Shown here in pieces: positions 10,040-20,912 of a stretch of DNA of 64,000 nucleotides. The stretch spans positions 5,833,848 through 5,897,847 of the forward strand of contig CM034603.1 of NCBI GenBank assembly GCA_020091685.1, given 5' to 3'. The first letter of the stretch is position 1. Each line of letters opens with the position of its first letter. Position numbers and translations under genes: made by a program. Source of the stretch: Lutjanus erythropterus. Its lineage: Eukaryota > Chordata > Actinopteri > Lutjaniformes > Lutjanidae. The notes below the pieces were generated by a model. The model was not told where the DNA came from. It saw nothing but the letters and a program-made list of their open reading frames with translations, and did no database searches.

Positions 10040-10870
10040 CTAAAACAGCTGCAGTTGTGCAGAATGTGACTTGTTTTGTCTTTGCTGAAATAAGCAGGGA
10101 CATCTCTGAAAAAGACATTGTCTGGATGGCATCATATGTTGCTCCAAAACCTGTATGTACCTTTCAGCATTAATGGGGCCTTCACAGTTACCCATGATGC
10201 CATGGCTAACAGTTACCCATGATGCCATGCGCCCTAACACACCCTGATACCATCAGAGATGCTGTCTTTTGATGTTAGCGCTGGTAACAATCTGGATGGT
10301 CCTTCTCCTCTTTAGCTCAGAGGTCCATGATTTATGAAAACAATCTGAAATGTGGACTCGTCAGACCACAGCACACTCTTCCACTTTGCGTCAGTCCATC
10401 TCAGATGAGCTCAGGTCCAGAGAAGTCAGCAGTGTGTCTGGATGTTGTTGATATGTGTCTTCCTCTTTGCATGGTAGAGTCTTAACTTGCATTTGTAGAT
10501 GCAGCAACAAACTGTGTTTACTGACAACATTTTTCTAAAGTGTTCCTGAGCCAATGTAGTATCCTTTATACAATTATGTTGGTTTTTATGCAGTTTTTAA
10601 TTCATTGCCACCTGAGGGTAATGAGTGTTAGTTTATGGCCTTGCCCCTCAGAGATTTCTCTGGATTCTCTGCATATTTTAATGATATTTGGATTGCAAAT
10701 GGTGTTATCTCAAAATTCCTTGCAGCTTTGTGTTGAGAAACTTTATTAATTATGGACTATTTGTCCATGCATTTGGCACAATATGGCAAACTTGCTTATG
10801 TGTTACTGAGTCTTTCAAGGATACCCCTGTCATATCCAGTCATGATAATGTATCCTTCTAGACATGGGCA
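10040..10870 (-). pseudogene. Tc1-family transposase relic, antisense
   Basis: Minus-strand translation recovers pieces of a Tc1/mariner transposase in the right order: the AHLRWTDAKWKSVLWSDES block (first catalytic Asp codon at 10360-10362), then INAERYIQVLEQHM and PSRQCLFQ just downstream. At the place where the second catalytic Asp is expected (FQQDNA), the sequence reads FQQRQNKSHSA, so that Asp is not present. The C-terminal third with the last acidic residue is missing, and frames shift several times between blocks. Terminal repeats were not found. This is a dead, 3'-truncated copy and belongs to a different Tc1 subfamily from the one at 45 kb. Confidence 0.8.
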
Positions 10871-11673
10871 TCTGTCAGGGACCAAGCAATGAGACAATGA
10901 GGAGAACAGGAGTTTTGTTTTAAAAAAAAATAGATCTTTTTAGTGATTCACAAAATGCAAAATAATACAAACCAATAACTTAATAACTAGGCCAATAAAA
11001 GAGGTCAACAAAGTAGAGCTATACTCAAAATAGCAGCAACAAAACAAGGTGTTAACTGAACAAAGTGACCTAACATAATGAGACGTGAGGGAACATATAT
11101 ATTTGTTCGGTCAAGCCAAATAACACAAAAGGGGGAAACAAATTGGGCGTTACCTAGAACTAAAATAAATGAAAAACTGAAAACCAAAAACTGAAACCAA
11201 ATCCCCCTCTAACATGCCAGCACATGGTATGGTCTGATGGGTTGGCCACAATATTTAACAATCCTCAACTCTTGGCCACAGCTTTTGCTGCTCCAGGAAG
11301 AGACCTCCCACTGGCATGGTAACTCCAAAGACAAAGACAAAAGTAATGAATATAACTCACTTATCCCTGCTATATTAAAATGTGTGCACTCCATTTCAAT
11401 AGTGTAAGGCTAAATGAAAATAAAGAGATTCCAGATCAAACTGTGTAATGAAGACTTAAAGTAATGAGGTGAGAGTGTGAACAATAATAAGGTCACAGGA
11501 GATTTTATTTGGGTCACCAAATAATCAAAAGACTATGCAAGAAATTAAGCAAAATTTAAGACTTACTTCTGCAGTACAACTGTATTAAAGCACTTAAAAT
11601 GCATAGGTTGTTTTACTGCCTACTTCACCTAAGTGCACTTATTTTGTCTCATCTATGAAGCAGGCTAAAATGT
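10871..11673. other. No recognisable feature
   Basis: Begins with GTCAGGGACCAAGCAATGAG and a polyA-like run near 10921, which may be a retroelement edge on the minus strand, but I cannot match it to another copy here. The rest is unremarkable AT-rich sequence. Confidence 0.4.
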
Positions 11674-12000
11674 GCTACACTATAAAAACAAAAAAGTTGA
11701 GAAAACTCAAAATTTCAAGGCAAGTTACTCTAATAGATTTTGAGTTTTGAGCCAACTCAAGCTTTTAGGTTTTTTTTTTTTTTTTAAAGTTTTGTTAAGA
11801 TAATTTAGTTTTCTGCTTTAGATAAACTTGAATCTTTGAATTTTAGAGCCCCCCAAAAACTGCATTTCAAAAATTGTTGTGTTAACTCTTTGAAGTGAAA
11901 GTGAACAATAGTTAATATTCTAATAGTTTCAATTAAAACCATTTAATTTCCAAGCACCCAAATAATTACAAACCAAGTTCACAGCTCACTGTGAACAATA
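11674..12000 (+). mobile_element. Repeat D, copy 1 (CACTRTAAAAA family)
   Basis: Starts with CTACACTATAAAAACA and shares with the complete copy at 19173-19542 the ordered phrases AGATAATTTA, GATAAACTTGAATCTTTGA, AAGTGAAAGT and AACCATTTAATTT. The expected closing TTTTTACAGTG is not visible, so the right end is truncated or diverged. Confidence 0.6.
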
Positions 12001-12339
12001 TTTGAATGATATTCTTCTTCTAGATTCACATTTATTTAAAGAAGAAAATAAAATTATCCAATTAGGTTTGTCATTTTTAAAAAGAGAGTCCCCAGAAAAA
12101 AGGTTTGGGAAACGCTGTCACAGAAACCCAATAAATACCCAATAAAAAAAATCAGTGTAATATTTTAACCATCTGTTCAATTGTACTTGCATTTGTATGT
12201 GATCAGGTGTGATGTAAGTTATAAATATAAGAAAAAGTGGCAATTATTAGTCTACAGCTCTAGGTCTTTTATTTAGATTCTGCAAAGGGCAAACACTAGT
12301 GACATTGACAAGATTTCTATTTAGCCTGCACCACAACTC

Positions 12340-12342
<3 letters not shown>
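12001..12342. other. No recognisable feature
   Basis: AT-rich sequence leading into the CA tract. No frame or repeat boundary seen. Confidence 0.5.

Positions 12343-12428
<86 letters not shown>
12343..12428 (+). repeat. (CA)43 microsatellite
   Basis: Forty-three uninterrupted CA units, followed by AACACAC. The apparent Cys-Val open frame on the opposite strand is an artefact of this tract. Confidence 0.97.
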
Positions 12429-12436
<8 letters not shown>

Positions 12437-13834
12437 TGAGAGCCAAAGACACTTTATCCTGTTCACTGTGTTGAGTCAAAAGGCTGAAAGTGGGCCTTCA
12501 ACACGGTGAACAGGAACAAGAACAAGGCCTTGTCTCCAGTGTCTGTGAGTTCAAACACTGGCTACAGGCAATTACCCCTTCTGATTTCAGCAGCAGACAG
12601 TGTTTCAGACACACACTCTCTCTGAAGGTTCAGCGGATTGAATTATACGGGCCTCTAAGGGAGTGCCACCATGCCACTGCTTATCTTTTAGCCTCACACA
12701 AACACACCACACAGTGAGGAGTCCTTAATCACTCCAATAAGTCGGAGCCTGAAAGTGGTTTCTGCCCTGTGTAGGCCTGATGCAGAACATTGTTGATGCT
12801 GGCGTGAGGTAGAACACGTACACTTGATGCAGACTTCAATTGACCCAGAGGTGCAATGCTGGCAGCAGAGTTGGGGAACAAGAATTTTTCTCTGGTGAAA
12901 ACAGTGTCAGTATTTGGAGCCGCTAAGGATTGCATGCCTGCGGGGGCGTTGTGTATGTGTTTGCGATCCACTGCTGTGTCAGTGTACTGATGTCCAAAGG
13001 ATGCTTGAGGTGAAGGATCTCATACATCGCTCTTTCATCTACTCTGCTATCTTTATGTGGGTTTATTTCAGCAGTAGAGCAGTGGACATCCAAGGCGATG
13101 GTGCTCATGAGTGTTTGCTGCTTTCCTAGTGCCAACCCGTCTTCACCAGAAAAACTTGTGTGCTGGTTAAAGTGTAAGCAGCTTATTCAGACTGACATGT
13201 CCACTTGTTGTTACATGGAGCCCCCTAATGGCTCAAATAAGCACAGGACTTAACCCAGGAGATGGTGGTTTGAGTTGAGTAACTTAAAATTTCGTTATGG
13301 ACCTGATGGCTGTTGCCTGAGTGAAATTACTTCAGTCTCATGACACACATAACAAAGTTATTTTAACCAAAACTACAATCTTTTCCTAAACCCAACCAAC
13401 TAGTTTTGTTGTCTAAACCTACCCAAACTGCAACCATTTTTACAATGTAAACAATGTCTGTAATGTCTCACGATGTTGTCATGCCAGTGATGTCACTTTT
13501 GTCACGTGACATATGTATTATAGTTATATAATGACCCAAACCAGGATCTTTTCCTAACCCGAACCATGTAGTTTTCTGCCGTACACCATGTGTGTAATGT
13601 CACGTGAGTTATGTCATGCGACTTGTGTGATGTAGTTAAGGTTCATTAAGCCTGTCGCTGCTGGTACTCTTGGTAATATGTCATTTTGGGAGTAATTGAC
13701 AATCAACCAATTCTGTTGTTTAGGCATTAGGATGTGTTGTTAGTGCCACAGAAAACAATCAAATAAGTTATGCTTATATAGTGTCATAAGCAGTACATTT
13801 GGATAGAGCAATAGAGTATAATACTCATAAGTAA
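12429..13834. other. Mostly unique; internal two-fold repeat at 13370-13640
   Basis: Two blocks of similar wording occur about 180 bases apart. CAATCTTTTCCTAAACCCAA with CTAGTTTTGTTGTC at 13377-13412 is echoed by AGGATCTTTTCCTAACCCGAA with GTAGTTTTCTGCC near 13543-13580, and each is followed by alternating TGTAATGTC/TCACGTGA phrases. This suggests an old tandem element. The two overlapping frames near 12914-13135 lie on opposite strands and carry no motif. Confidence 0.4.
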
Positions 13835-14112
13835 GTTTTTTTGTGTGTGTATAATCACCTGAAAATAAGAATCGTTGTGTTAAACTTAGAACGAGTCCTT
13901 TATATCTACAGAGGGTGTGAGTCCTCTTCCATTGAGGCCGCCATGTTGCTCCGTCATGTTTCTACAGTAGCCAAGAGCAGACAAATCAAACATTGGTTCT
14001 GGATACAGTCTGTGATGTTTTCTGTGAGTTTCGCAGCCACTATATGAAGGAGGATGAGGCGAGTGGTATTCACTTTGTTGCAGTCTGCAACCTCACCACT
14101 AGATACCAGAAC
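13835..14112 (-). mobile_element. Repeat E, copy 1, minus strand (GGACCAGTGTGTAGG-type teleost repeat)
   Basis: Read on the minus strand it contains CTGGTATCTAGTGGTGAGGT, GTAGAAACATGACGGAGCAAC, CGGCCTCAATGGAAGAGGAC, and TTTCAGGTGATTATAC. This is the same layout as the plus-strand copy starting at 51649 (GGACCAGTGTGTAGG, AACATGGTGATGCAAAATGG, GTGGAAGAGGAC). It is a short non-coding element that I recall as abundant in percomorph genomes. Confidence 0.65.
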
Positions 14113-14289
14113 ACAGTTAGAAATTGGCCAAAAAACCTACACTTAATTCTTTTAAGATGGGCAATCAAATTTGTAGTGTTGATTAAATGCAATCTGGGTC
14201 CTGTTTGCACCCTGAACCTTCATAACCAGATATACTTGCCATATGCACATAATTCAAGTGTCACCTTATCAGTCAATCATACTGGAAGC
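14113..14289. other. No recognisable feature
   Basis: Short interval between two repeats with no evident structure of its own. Confidence 0.5.
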
Positions 14290-14740
14290 AATGGTTTTTT
14301 TTTTTTTTTGTTGGTTTATTTCCTGTTTTATTTTGGTAGTTTCTAGTCCTCCCTCGTGTGTCCTGTTTTTACTTCCTGTCTTTGTTCTGTTTTCCCGCCC
14401 TTTGTGTTCTCTAATGATTTTCACCTGTCTGACTGCCCTCACCTGTGTCTTGTTTTCATTCCCCTTCCTAGTGTATTTAATCCTGTGTCTTGTCCTCTTC
14501 CTTTGTTGGTTCATTCACTCTCACTCGTCTTGTCTCGGTGCCTGTCAGTATTTCCTCATGTTTTGATTCTCCAGTGTAAGGACTTTTTGGGTTTTTTTCT
14601 CCCTGCCTGGTTTTGGATTTACCTGCTCTGTTCATGTAAGCTTTGTTTTGGTCTTCAGTTTATTAAATATCTTTTAAACTCTCCCCTCTGCTTCTGGTTG
14701 TCTGCATTTGGGTCCACCTCTAAGTTAAACCGTAACAATT
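14290..14740 (+). mobile_element. Repeat F, copy 1: retroelement 3' end
   Basis: Contains TTATTTCCTGTTTTATTTTG, then ACTTCCTGTCTTTG, TTCACCTGTCTGACTG, GTGTATTTAATCCTGTG, an ATTAAATATC run and the terminal phrase CTGCATTTGGGTCC. Two more copies share the first half (23085-23310 and 29575-29885). The strand-biased pyrimidine-rich tail and common 3' phrases suggest the 3' UTR of one retroelement family. The 171-codon frame across it is an artefact of low purine content. Confidence 0.65.
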
Positions 14741-16609
14741 ATATATTATATGTTGGTATTCCTACTAAAAACAACGATAAGATTTTAATGTTAATGTTCA
14801 TTTCCTGTTTTTACTTCGTCCAGGGTCAGGAAGATAGGAATTTAGGTTTGTGTGTTTGGTCATTGCATTAGAGTTCTACTTGTACCTCAAACTCACACCT
14901 GGACATAGTTTGTATCTGCATTAAACCATCATTAAGACCAGACCTTGCTGAACCCAGATGGTACTACCAAATTTGAGATCCAAGTTCACCCTGAGGCTGT
15001 ATTTTCTCTTTGGCTGCACCTTGTTACATCCTATCAGAGTCCATTGGGTTTGGGTTGGGTTACAGAACTCTGTTACTGCTTGATTTGAACAGGCAGCTGT
15101 ATGTGTGTGTTGAGATTAACTGGATGCATCACACCCTGACACCTTGTCTTGGTAAAGTCCAGGCACGCTCATGACCAGAATGGGAAAAAGTTTTATGGTT
15201 TTGGAAAAAGAAACTCAGGGGGGCTCTGCTAGCTCCATGTGCTTTAGTCTAACCCTGGCTGTACTGATGCCAGTGGCTAGGGCAGACACAAAACGCGGTC
15301 TGACTACCAATGTGGTTCAGCTTTGGTGAACCGAAGTGCACTGCCATCTACTGTAAAATTAATGGCTTATTTTTGGTGGGCCATGAAACATTTAGTGCAT
15401 TCAGAATTCATTCAACATTAATTCAGCATTCCAGCCTGTTTGTTTTCCCAGACTGTCTCGCTCTTTATCAACTTTAACTCACTCCTTTGCTTTATCAGCT
15501 TTGGTGTTGGAACCCCATCACTGTAAGACGGTCCACTCCAACCGTGCTGTGTTTTGTGAAACTTATTGACAAAATCACCAGCTTTATTAATTCAGCTCAC
15601 CTCTTTCAATAATGCAAAAAGCAAACAAGGAAAATTCCTAAATAATAACTCAGAAAAGTGAGGAAGTTTACAGGCTGAAACCCTGAAACCAATGATCTAC
15701 TGTAGCAGTAGTGCAATTAAGATTGTTGGTTCTGGTGAGAGCTTAGAACATGAATTTGTTACTTTAGTGTTTCAGGACCCACCATTAAAAAAGGCCTGAC
15801 AAATGAAGGCATTTAGTGTGGATTTTGTAATCTTTGTTTGGCACTCTATTTGTTATAAACATAATTACAGGTCAAAATAATGTATCTTGTATGCCTGAGT
15901 GTTCCTATAGGCCACAAAAAATGCCTTAAAGCTGCAGTAATTATAGTTTCTGTTTCAATAACTTATCAAATGTCTGTGTGATGTAAAAGACAAATCCACA
16001 GGTAACATGTACCCAACCCTGCAGTTCCCCTTAGCTTTACAGAGCTTTTAAGCCTCTTTCGGCCCTCCGTTTTGTTTTTGTTTTTTTAGTTTTTTTGTGG
16101 CCCACTGCTTTTTTGATTCATTCTCACAGCTCTCATCATCCTTATTTCCAGCAGCAGGCAGGGAGTCACTAGAGACGAATAAAATTATTTCGCTCAAGAA
16201 TTGGTGGAGACCAAAATAGAGCATAAAGAAAAATTAGCCAGATACCCAGAAACACGACTCTAAATAAATGCCAGCATTGCTACATTATGTCCCCTAAAAG
16301 TGTAAATAGAGAACTGTTAACACCAAACCCATTGTTTTAAATTACATGTTGTACAGCCAGTGCTTTATTACATTACCAAAACCCAAATATCTACCACCAA
16401 GCAAATAAACTGCCTTTTTCCATAGCAACCATTAACCTTGATTAACATACTTTACCATTGTTTGTATTTTGGAAAGAGTATCAAGAATGTGAAACCGATA
16501 ATAAGGGAAATGAAAGCCTGTCAGTGTAGACAGATGTGTTGATTAAAACTGAGACAAAACACGCTGTCAGAGCTTCAGGTGTGTAAAATAACTAAATCAA
16601 AATTTACAC
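14741..16609. other. No recognisable feature
   Basis: Nearly 1.9 kb of intron-like or intergenic sequence with no long frame in either strand, no tandem repeat and no convincing acceptor/donor pair. If the exon at 17341 belongs to a gene starting upstream, this is its intron. Confidence 0.5.
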
Positions 16610-17265
16610 CTTAGGACAAAAATGTCCCTAAGGTTACAAAAGATATGAAAATAATTTACATTAATATTATTTTCAACTTTGTTTTTGGTTAAATCTTTTA
16701 ACCAACTTTAGAATTTTAACCCTTTAAATGCTAGTTTCTTTTCATAATGCCTGCTGCTTTTTTATGAGATAAACAAAATTTTCCATTTACTAAATGCTTG
16801 CGGTTTTTTTTGCGGGAGGGGATTATCAGTCTGGGATATGTCAATGATTAACAACAACATCCATTTTCATGCATTTTTATTTTTTGTGCTGTGCCATATT
16901 TTTAAAAATAATGCCAAATTTATACCTAGAGGACAACAATATCCCCTTCCCAAAACTGCAATAAAATACTATACATTAATATTATCCCCCCCCCCCCCCC
17001 TTTTTTTTGATTAAATCTTCTAACCAACTTCAGTCCTGATCATAACTACAAAATATTCATTCATTTATAGAATTTTAACCATTTAAATGCCAGTTTTGAG
17101 ATGATTCCACTCATTTTTATAAAATAAAACACACGAAAATTGAAATATTTTTAATATAATAAATGCAAAGTGTTTTTGGGGAGGAGATTATCTCAGTCTG
17201 GGATATGTCAATAATTAGCAACAACGCTGATTTTGATACTTTGATACTTTTTTATCACCTGCTAA
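16610..17265 (+). repeat. Diverged tandem duplication immediately upstream of the exon at 17341
   Basis: Unit 1 (about 16610-16900) and unit 2 (about 16930-17265) share, in order: ACATTAATATTAT, TTAAATCTTYTAACCAACTT, AATTTTAACC followed by TTTAAATGC, GGGATTATCAGTCTGGGATA (unit 2: GGAGATTATCTCAGTCTGGG), and ATATGTCAATRATTA then GCAACAAC. The period is roughly 330-350 bases. Unit 2 carries a C15T8 run (16986-17008) where unit 1 has only mixed T-rich sequence. Confidence 0.8.
16986..17008 (+). repeat. C15 followed by T8 homopolymer junction
   Basis: Uninterrupted C15 then T8, inside the second unit of the tandem duplication. Length here is prone to both biological slippage and sequencing error. 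Confidence 0.9.
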
Positions 17266-17340
17266 TTTATAGTTTGTGTATGACAACCATTGTTTTGTTT
17301 TTGTTTTTTATTATTCCTCCTATTACCTATTACATAGCAG

Positions 17341-17463
17341 GTTCCAGACTGGGACAAAGCCTCCAAGACTGACAGAGGCCATTCTGATGACAGTGAATAC
17401 AGACCAGAGATGACTGTCAGTGGTTCCAACCAGGACTCTGACTCCGTGGACGACAAAGACAAG
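17341..17463 (+). CDS. Internal coding exon, acidic Ser-rich segment (unrecognised gene)
   Basis: A pyrimidine-rich tract ending ATTACATAGCAG (to 17340) is followed by 123 bases and then AAG|GTGGGT, a good donor. Only one frame is open across the exon; it starts VPDWDKASKTDRG and ends SNQDSDSVDDKDK, with an in-frame TAG just upstream in the intron. Of 41 residues, 12 are Asp or Glu and 7 are Ser, so the segment looks like an intrinsically disordered, phosphorylatable linker. Because it begins and ends in phase 0 it could be skipped without shifting frame, as in a cassette exon. I do not recognise the protein. It is compatible in phase with the exon at 30082. GC content is visibly higher than in the flanking introns. 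Confidence 0.6.
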
Positions 17464-18657
17464 GTGGGTTCAGGTGGGGACAGGAGAGGTGTGAGAGGAG
17501 TATTGATTTATGTGATTTTTTAAAAATCTATTTCCGTGTTTTGAACAAAGAGGTTATATTGTGTTCAGATGAATTAATGAAATGTTCAGTCTACTTGCTG
17601 GTTGTTCCAACACATTCAGAATCATTAGAGCTTTTATGGTTAGCATTTAACAGGTGGCTCACTCTGTGCCGCTCCTAAAATTTTAATTTTGGGTTCATTG
17701 TTACTCTTATTACCCCTCAGAGTTTTTACCAGCTAATAGCCTGTTTTAAGGGGCCTTTACATGATAAGAAATGTATCCTGGACTCACCGCCAGGTAGGGT
17801 GCAGAGAGGCCAAGCACAGTGCTACAACCACAACCGCTGATCATGTGTCAGGGGCTTTATGCTGTCATGGCAGTGAGATCAAAAACTGCAGTTTTGTTGG
17901 TAGTCAATGGGACAAAAATGTCCTCTCGGTCTAATTTGGGGACTGTTTTGATTTGTTTTGATTATACAGTGTATTATAGATTTATTCTAAGAGCTGAGGT
18001 TGAAATTCCAAAATTAACCCTAAAATACACAACCTGGCCAAAAAAAAAAAAAAAAAAAACTAAATCCAAAAGGACAAAAATGCCTCCAGGTGTGACTGAG
18101 GGAATAAGCACAATATACAGCTCCAAGGTTTGTGTTTTCCCATGATTAGACATCAAGTTTCATGTCCAACTCCTTCCTTTCACTGTCTGTGACAGCATTA
18201 CAAGACTAATACCATCATGGCAAATATTTTGATGCAAATGTGTAAATGTGTAAGTAACTCATGGCTTCAGTCCACTTAGGTCTCCCAAGGCCTTGGTATG
18301 GTTCATACACCAGATGGGAGAATTCATTAGAACATTAATGATCACTACTGTGCGTTTCCTGCTGTGCTTTTCTCTGTTTCCTGCTATGACAGTTAAAAAT
18401 GACACAGTGATACCCCCGCATACATGCTCAGAACATGACGAAGTTAGAGATTACTGGGATTTACATTGAGCACACCGCTAATCCCTCCTGAATAGGACTG
18501 TTTGTGGGAGTGCAGGTTCTAATACTCTTCTTTGAAAAGAAACCAGGATAAAACCTGGCACTCAATCTAAAACACTTAACTCCTCGCCAGCAATTTGCAT
18601 ATAACTATATAACTGTTCTGTTGCATGTTTTTTGATAGTGAAGTGAGCATGCTAATG
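17464..18657. other. Intron-like sequence with a GGACAAAAATG-containing repeat
   Basis: Around 17870-18160 the sequence has GTCAATGGGACAAAAATGTC and, after an A20 run at 18040-18059, AAAAGGACAAAAATGCCTCC. The same GGACAAAAATGTCC phrase also appears in the tandem duplication near 16615, so this may be a diverged relative. Nothing coding is seen. Confidence 0.4.
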
Positions 18658-19660
18658 TAGGGTAGACTGGGGACGGCTGCAACAGGGATGGCTGTAACAA
18701 GTCTTATTTTTCTAAGCATGTTATAAACATGCTAGTGATGATACTCATATTGCAGACTCAGTCAGACCCTCTGCTGAAAGAAAAAGTTTTGGAGGTATGT
18801 GTATGAGTTTGAATCCTTGTATTGACTTCTAAGTGACATGGTTAGCATCTGTCGAGGTCGGTGTATCTAGCTAGCACATGATGTTCCGTCATGGCTGACA
18901 GGGTGGGCACGGTTGCAACTATCCCTAAACTAAGCCGCCATGACAAAGGAGACCACATAACAGCTGTATGGTATTATTAATACTGTCAATGTAAAACAAT
19001 GCATATTTTCAGAACACTAGCTTCTTAAGACAAAAAGTTAAAGTTTATTCAAGAAATTTAATGTATTTTTAACATGTTGCGACTGTTCCCTGATCAAGTT
19101 GCAAAAGTCCCCAGGATTAGGGTTGCAACTTCTTCCATTCCAATACAAATTGTGAACGATATATCTTATGTATACACTGTAAAAACGAATACATTGAAAA
19201 AAACCTTTTGAAAAGTTTTTGTTGAGATAATTTACTTTTCTTCTTTAGAGAAACGTAAATCTTTGACTTTATGAAAACCCAAAAAATGCATTTAAACAAT
19301 TACTGAGTAAATTCACTGAAGTGAAAGTTTAATATTTTCAATTAAAAACATTTAATTTTAAGGCACTTAAATAATGAGATTTTTTTTGCATTTATAAAAC
19401 TCTAAAAAAAACTAAAGATTATAGGTCGGCAAAACTTTTTAAAGTTTATTTCAAATCTTAAGAGTTTGAGGGCTGAAATCTCAATAAACGTTTTTGCAGT
19501 GTGTTGCCTTGAAACTTTGAGTTGTTTCTTTTTTACAGTGTATGAGTGTATATACATAATAAAGATATATACATATATAAAGATTTGGTTGGTGAAATCT
19601 AAATAGTCTCTGAGAAACTAAGAGAAATGCAATTGTTGCAGTCGTCCCCAGTCTCCCCTA
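18658..19660. mobile_element. Inverted-repeat DNA element, 1 kb, with TAGGGTAGACTGGGGACG ends
   Basis: The left end TAGGGTAGACTGGGGACG, continuing GCTGCAACA, and the right end GTCGTCCCCAGTCTCCCCTA are inverted repeats over about 27 bases with two or three mismatches. Flanking TA on both sides fits a TA target duplication. Inside, variants of the end motif recur (GGCACGGTTGCAACTATCCC near 18907 and GTCCCCAGGATTAGGGTTGC near 19108). No transposase frame remains. A complete repeat D lies nested at 19173-19542. The TA target suggests a Tc1/mariner-like or similar mechanism, but the superfamily is not established. Confidence 0.7.
19173..19542 (+). mobile_element. Repeat D, copy 2, complete with TACACTGTAAAAA / TTTTTACAGTGTA ends
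   Basis: The element begins TACACTGTAAAAACG and ends TTTTTTACAGTGTA, perfect 13-base inverted termini including TA. At 370 bases with no coding capacity it is a MITE. It lies wholly inside the 18658-19660 element, so it inserted second. Internal phrases match copies at 11674 and 61541. Confidence 0.8.
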
Positions 19661-20846
19661 AGTTTTTGTTACCAAAGGAAAAAGTATACATTTTGAACAT
19701 TTTCTCCATAAAAAAATGCTCTTCTAATGCTCTTTTTTCAACTTGTTAAGAATTCACAGTGTGCATACTGCTCCTTTTTTTATTTAATCCCCTGGTTTAT
19801 GATCATAAAAGGCTTTACATGACAGTCACCATCACCTGCAGTGCTTTGCCTCTGAAAAATGGTTCTTCACAGTTTGACTGACCACTCTGTAATAAAAGAA
19901 GTGTAATATCCACTGTAAAAGTATTGAATTAAGCTGACTGTGTGATAGATGGCAGTTGTAAATGTAGAATTACTGTATATTAAACTGTCTTCAACATTAT
20001 GAGAGCTGCTCTGACATCCAGGATCACACTTCACTGAGACAGTTAGTGTGGAGGGACCAGCTTCACATGATATTACAGCCGAAGGGGACATTGATAATTC
20101 TGTGTTCACAAAACTTAAGTTAAAACAGGCAACTTGATAGTAGCGGTGACATTAAAAATCCACTTTGAAAAAGCAAGTTGGGATGTGGTGTTACAATTCA
20201 TCTTGATTATGCATGCCTGAGGTGCTTTTTAAGGCGGCATTAAAAGTTTTCGAAATAGCAGTGCAGTCTAGGGCAGCACACGTTTGCCCTGAATAACAGC
20301 ATGAGGTAAATGTTTTAAAGATGTGAATGGAAGTTTGCAGGAGTTATGCAACGTTCTAAGATCCTAACCCAGTTTCAGGGTATGTGGGCCTCCTTGTGGG
20401 TTGGTTTCTGATGTGACACTAATAATGGTCCACAGTTGACCTGGTTGACCGGATCACAGGTGGCTGGTTCGCCACCGCTTGGTTATTATTTACAGCTCTT
20501 TGGAGAAAATCTCTCGCCTGAAGGTTATGTTGAATTTGCATTCTTAGTGGTTAAATTGAATTGAACTGAATTAGTTTTTTTCACCACAACTTATTTAACA
20601 GTTATTCATCCGAGCACCTCTAAGTTACTGACTTACTTTTTGACCTGGGTAGGCTGCCTGCCCAGAGGTTTCTGAAGAGTCCAGTGCGCTGCATGGATGC
20701 ATCAAGGAGAACTGGATACAGCATCAGGGGTGGGCCTCCATTCATTCATGTGAAAGGTTCTCAGTGACCAAGTCACTGTTTTACAGCCGCCTCCTTCACA
20801 ATGTAAGCTTATGGGAAAAAGTCTTTTTGGGCCACAGTGTATTACG
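19661..20846. other. No recognisable feature
   Basis: Intron-like sequence. The minus frame at 19867-20109 (MNTELSMSPSAVISCEAGPS) has no flanking splice signals that I trust. Confidence 0.45.
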
Positions 20847-20912
20847 TGATATAATATAATATAATATAATATAATATAATATAATATAATATAATATAGT
20901 ATAATATAATAA
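20847..20912 (+). repeat. (ATAAT)n pentanucleotide satellite
   Basis: About eleven ATAAT-type units with one G substitution (TATAGTATAAT), ending at AAATGGG. Leu-Tyr-Tyr-Ile open frames on the minus strand come from it. Confidence 0.93.

Noticed and set aside
12247-12435. Cys-Val repeat protein
   Set aside because: Translation of the (CA)43 microsatellite.
14356-14871. 171-codon plus-strand open frame
   Set aside because: Lies in the pyrimidine-rich 3' end of a retroelement (repeat F); related copies at 23.1 and 29.6 kb do not keep the frame.
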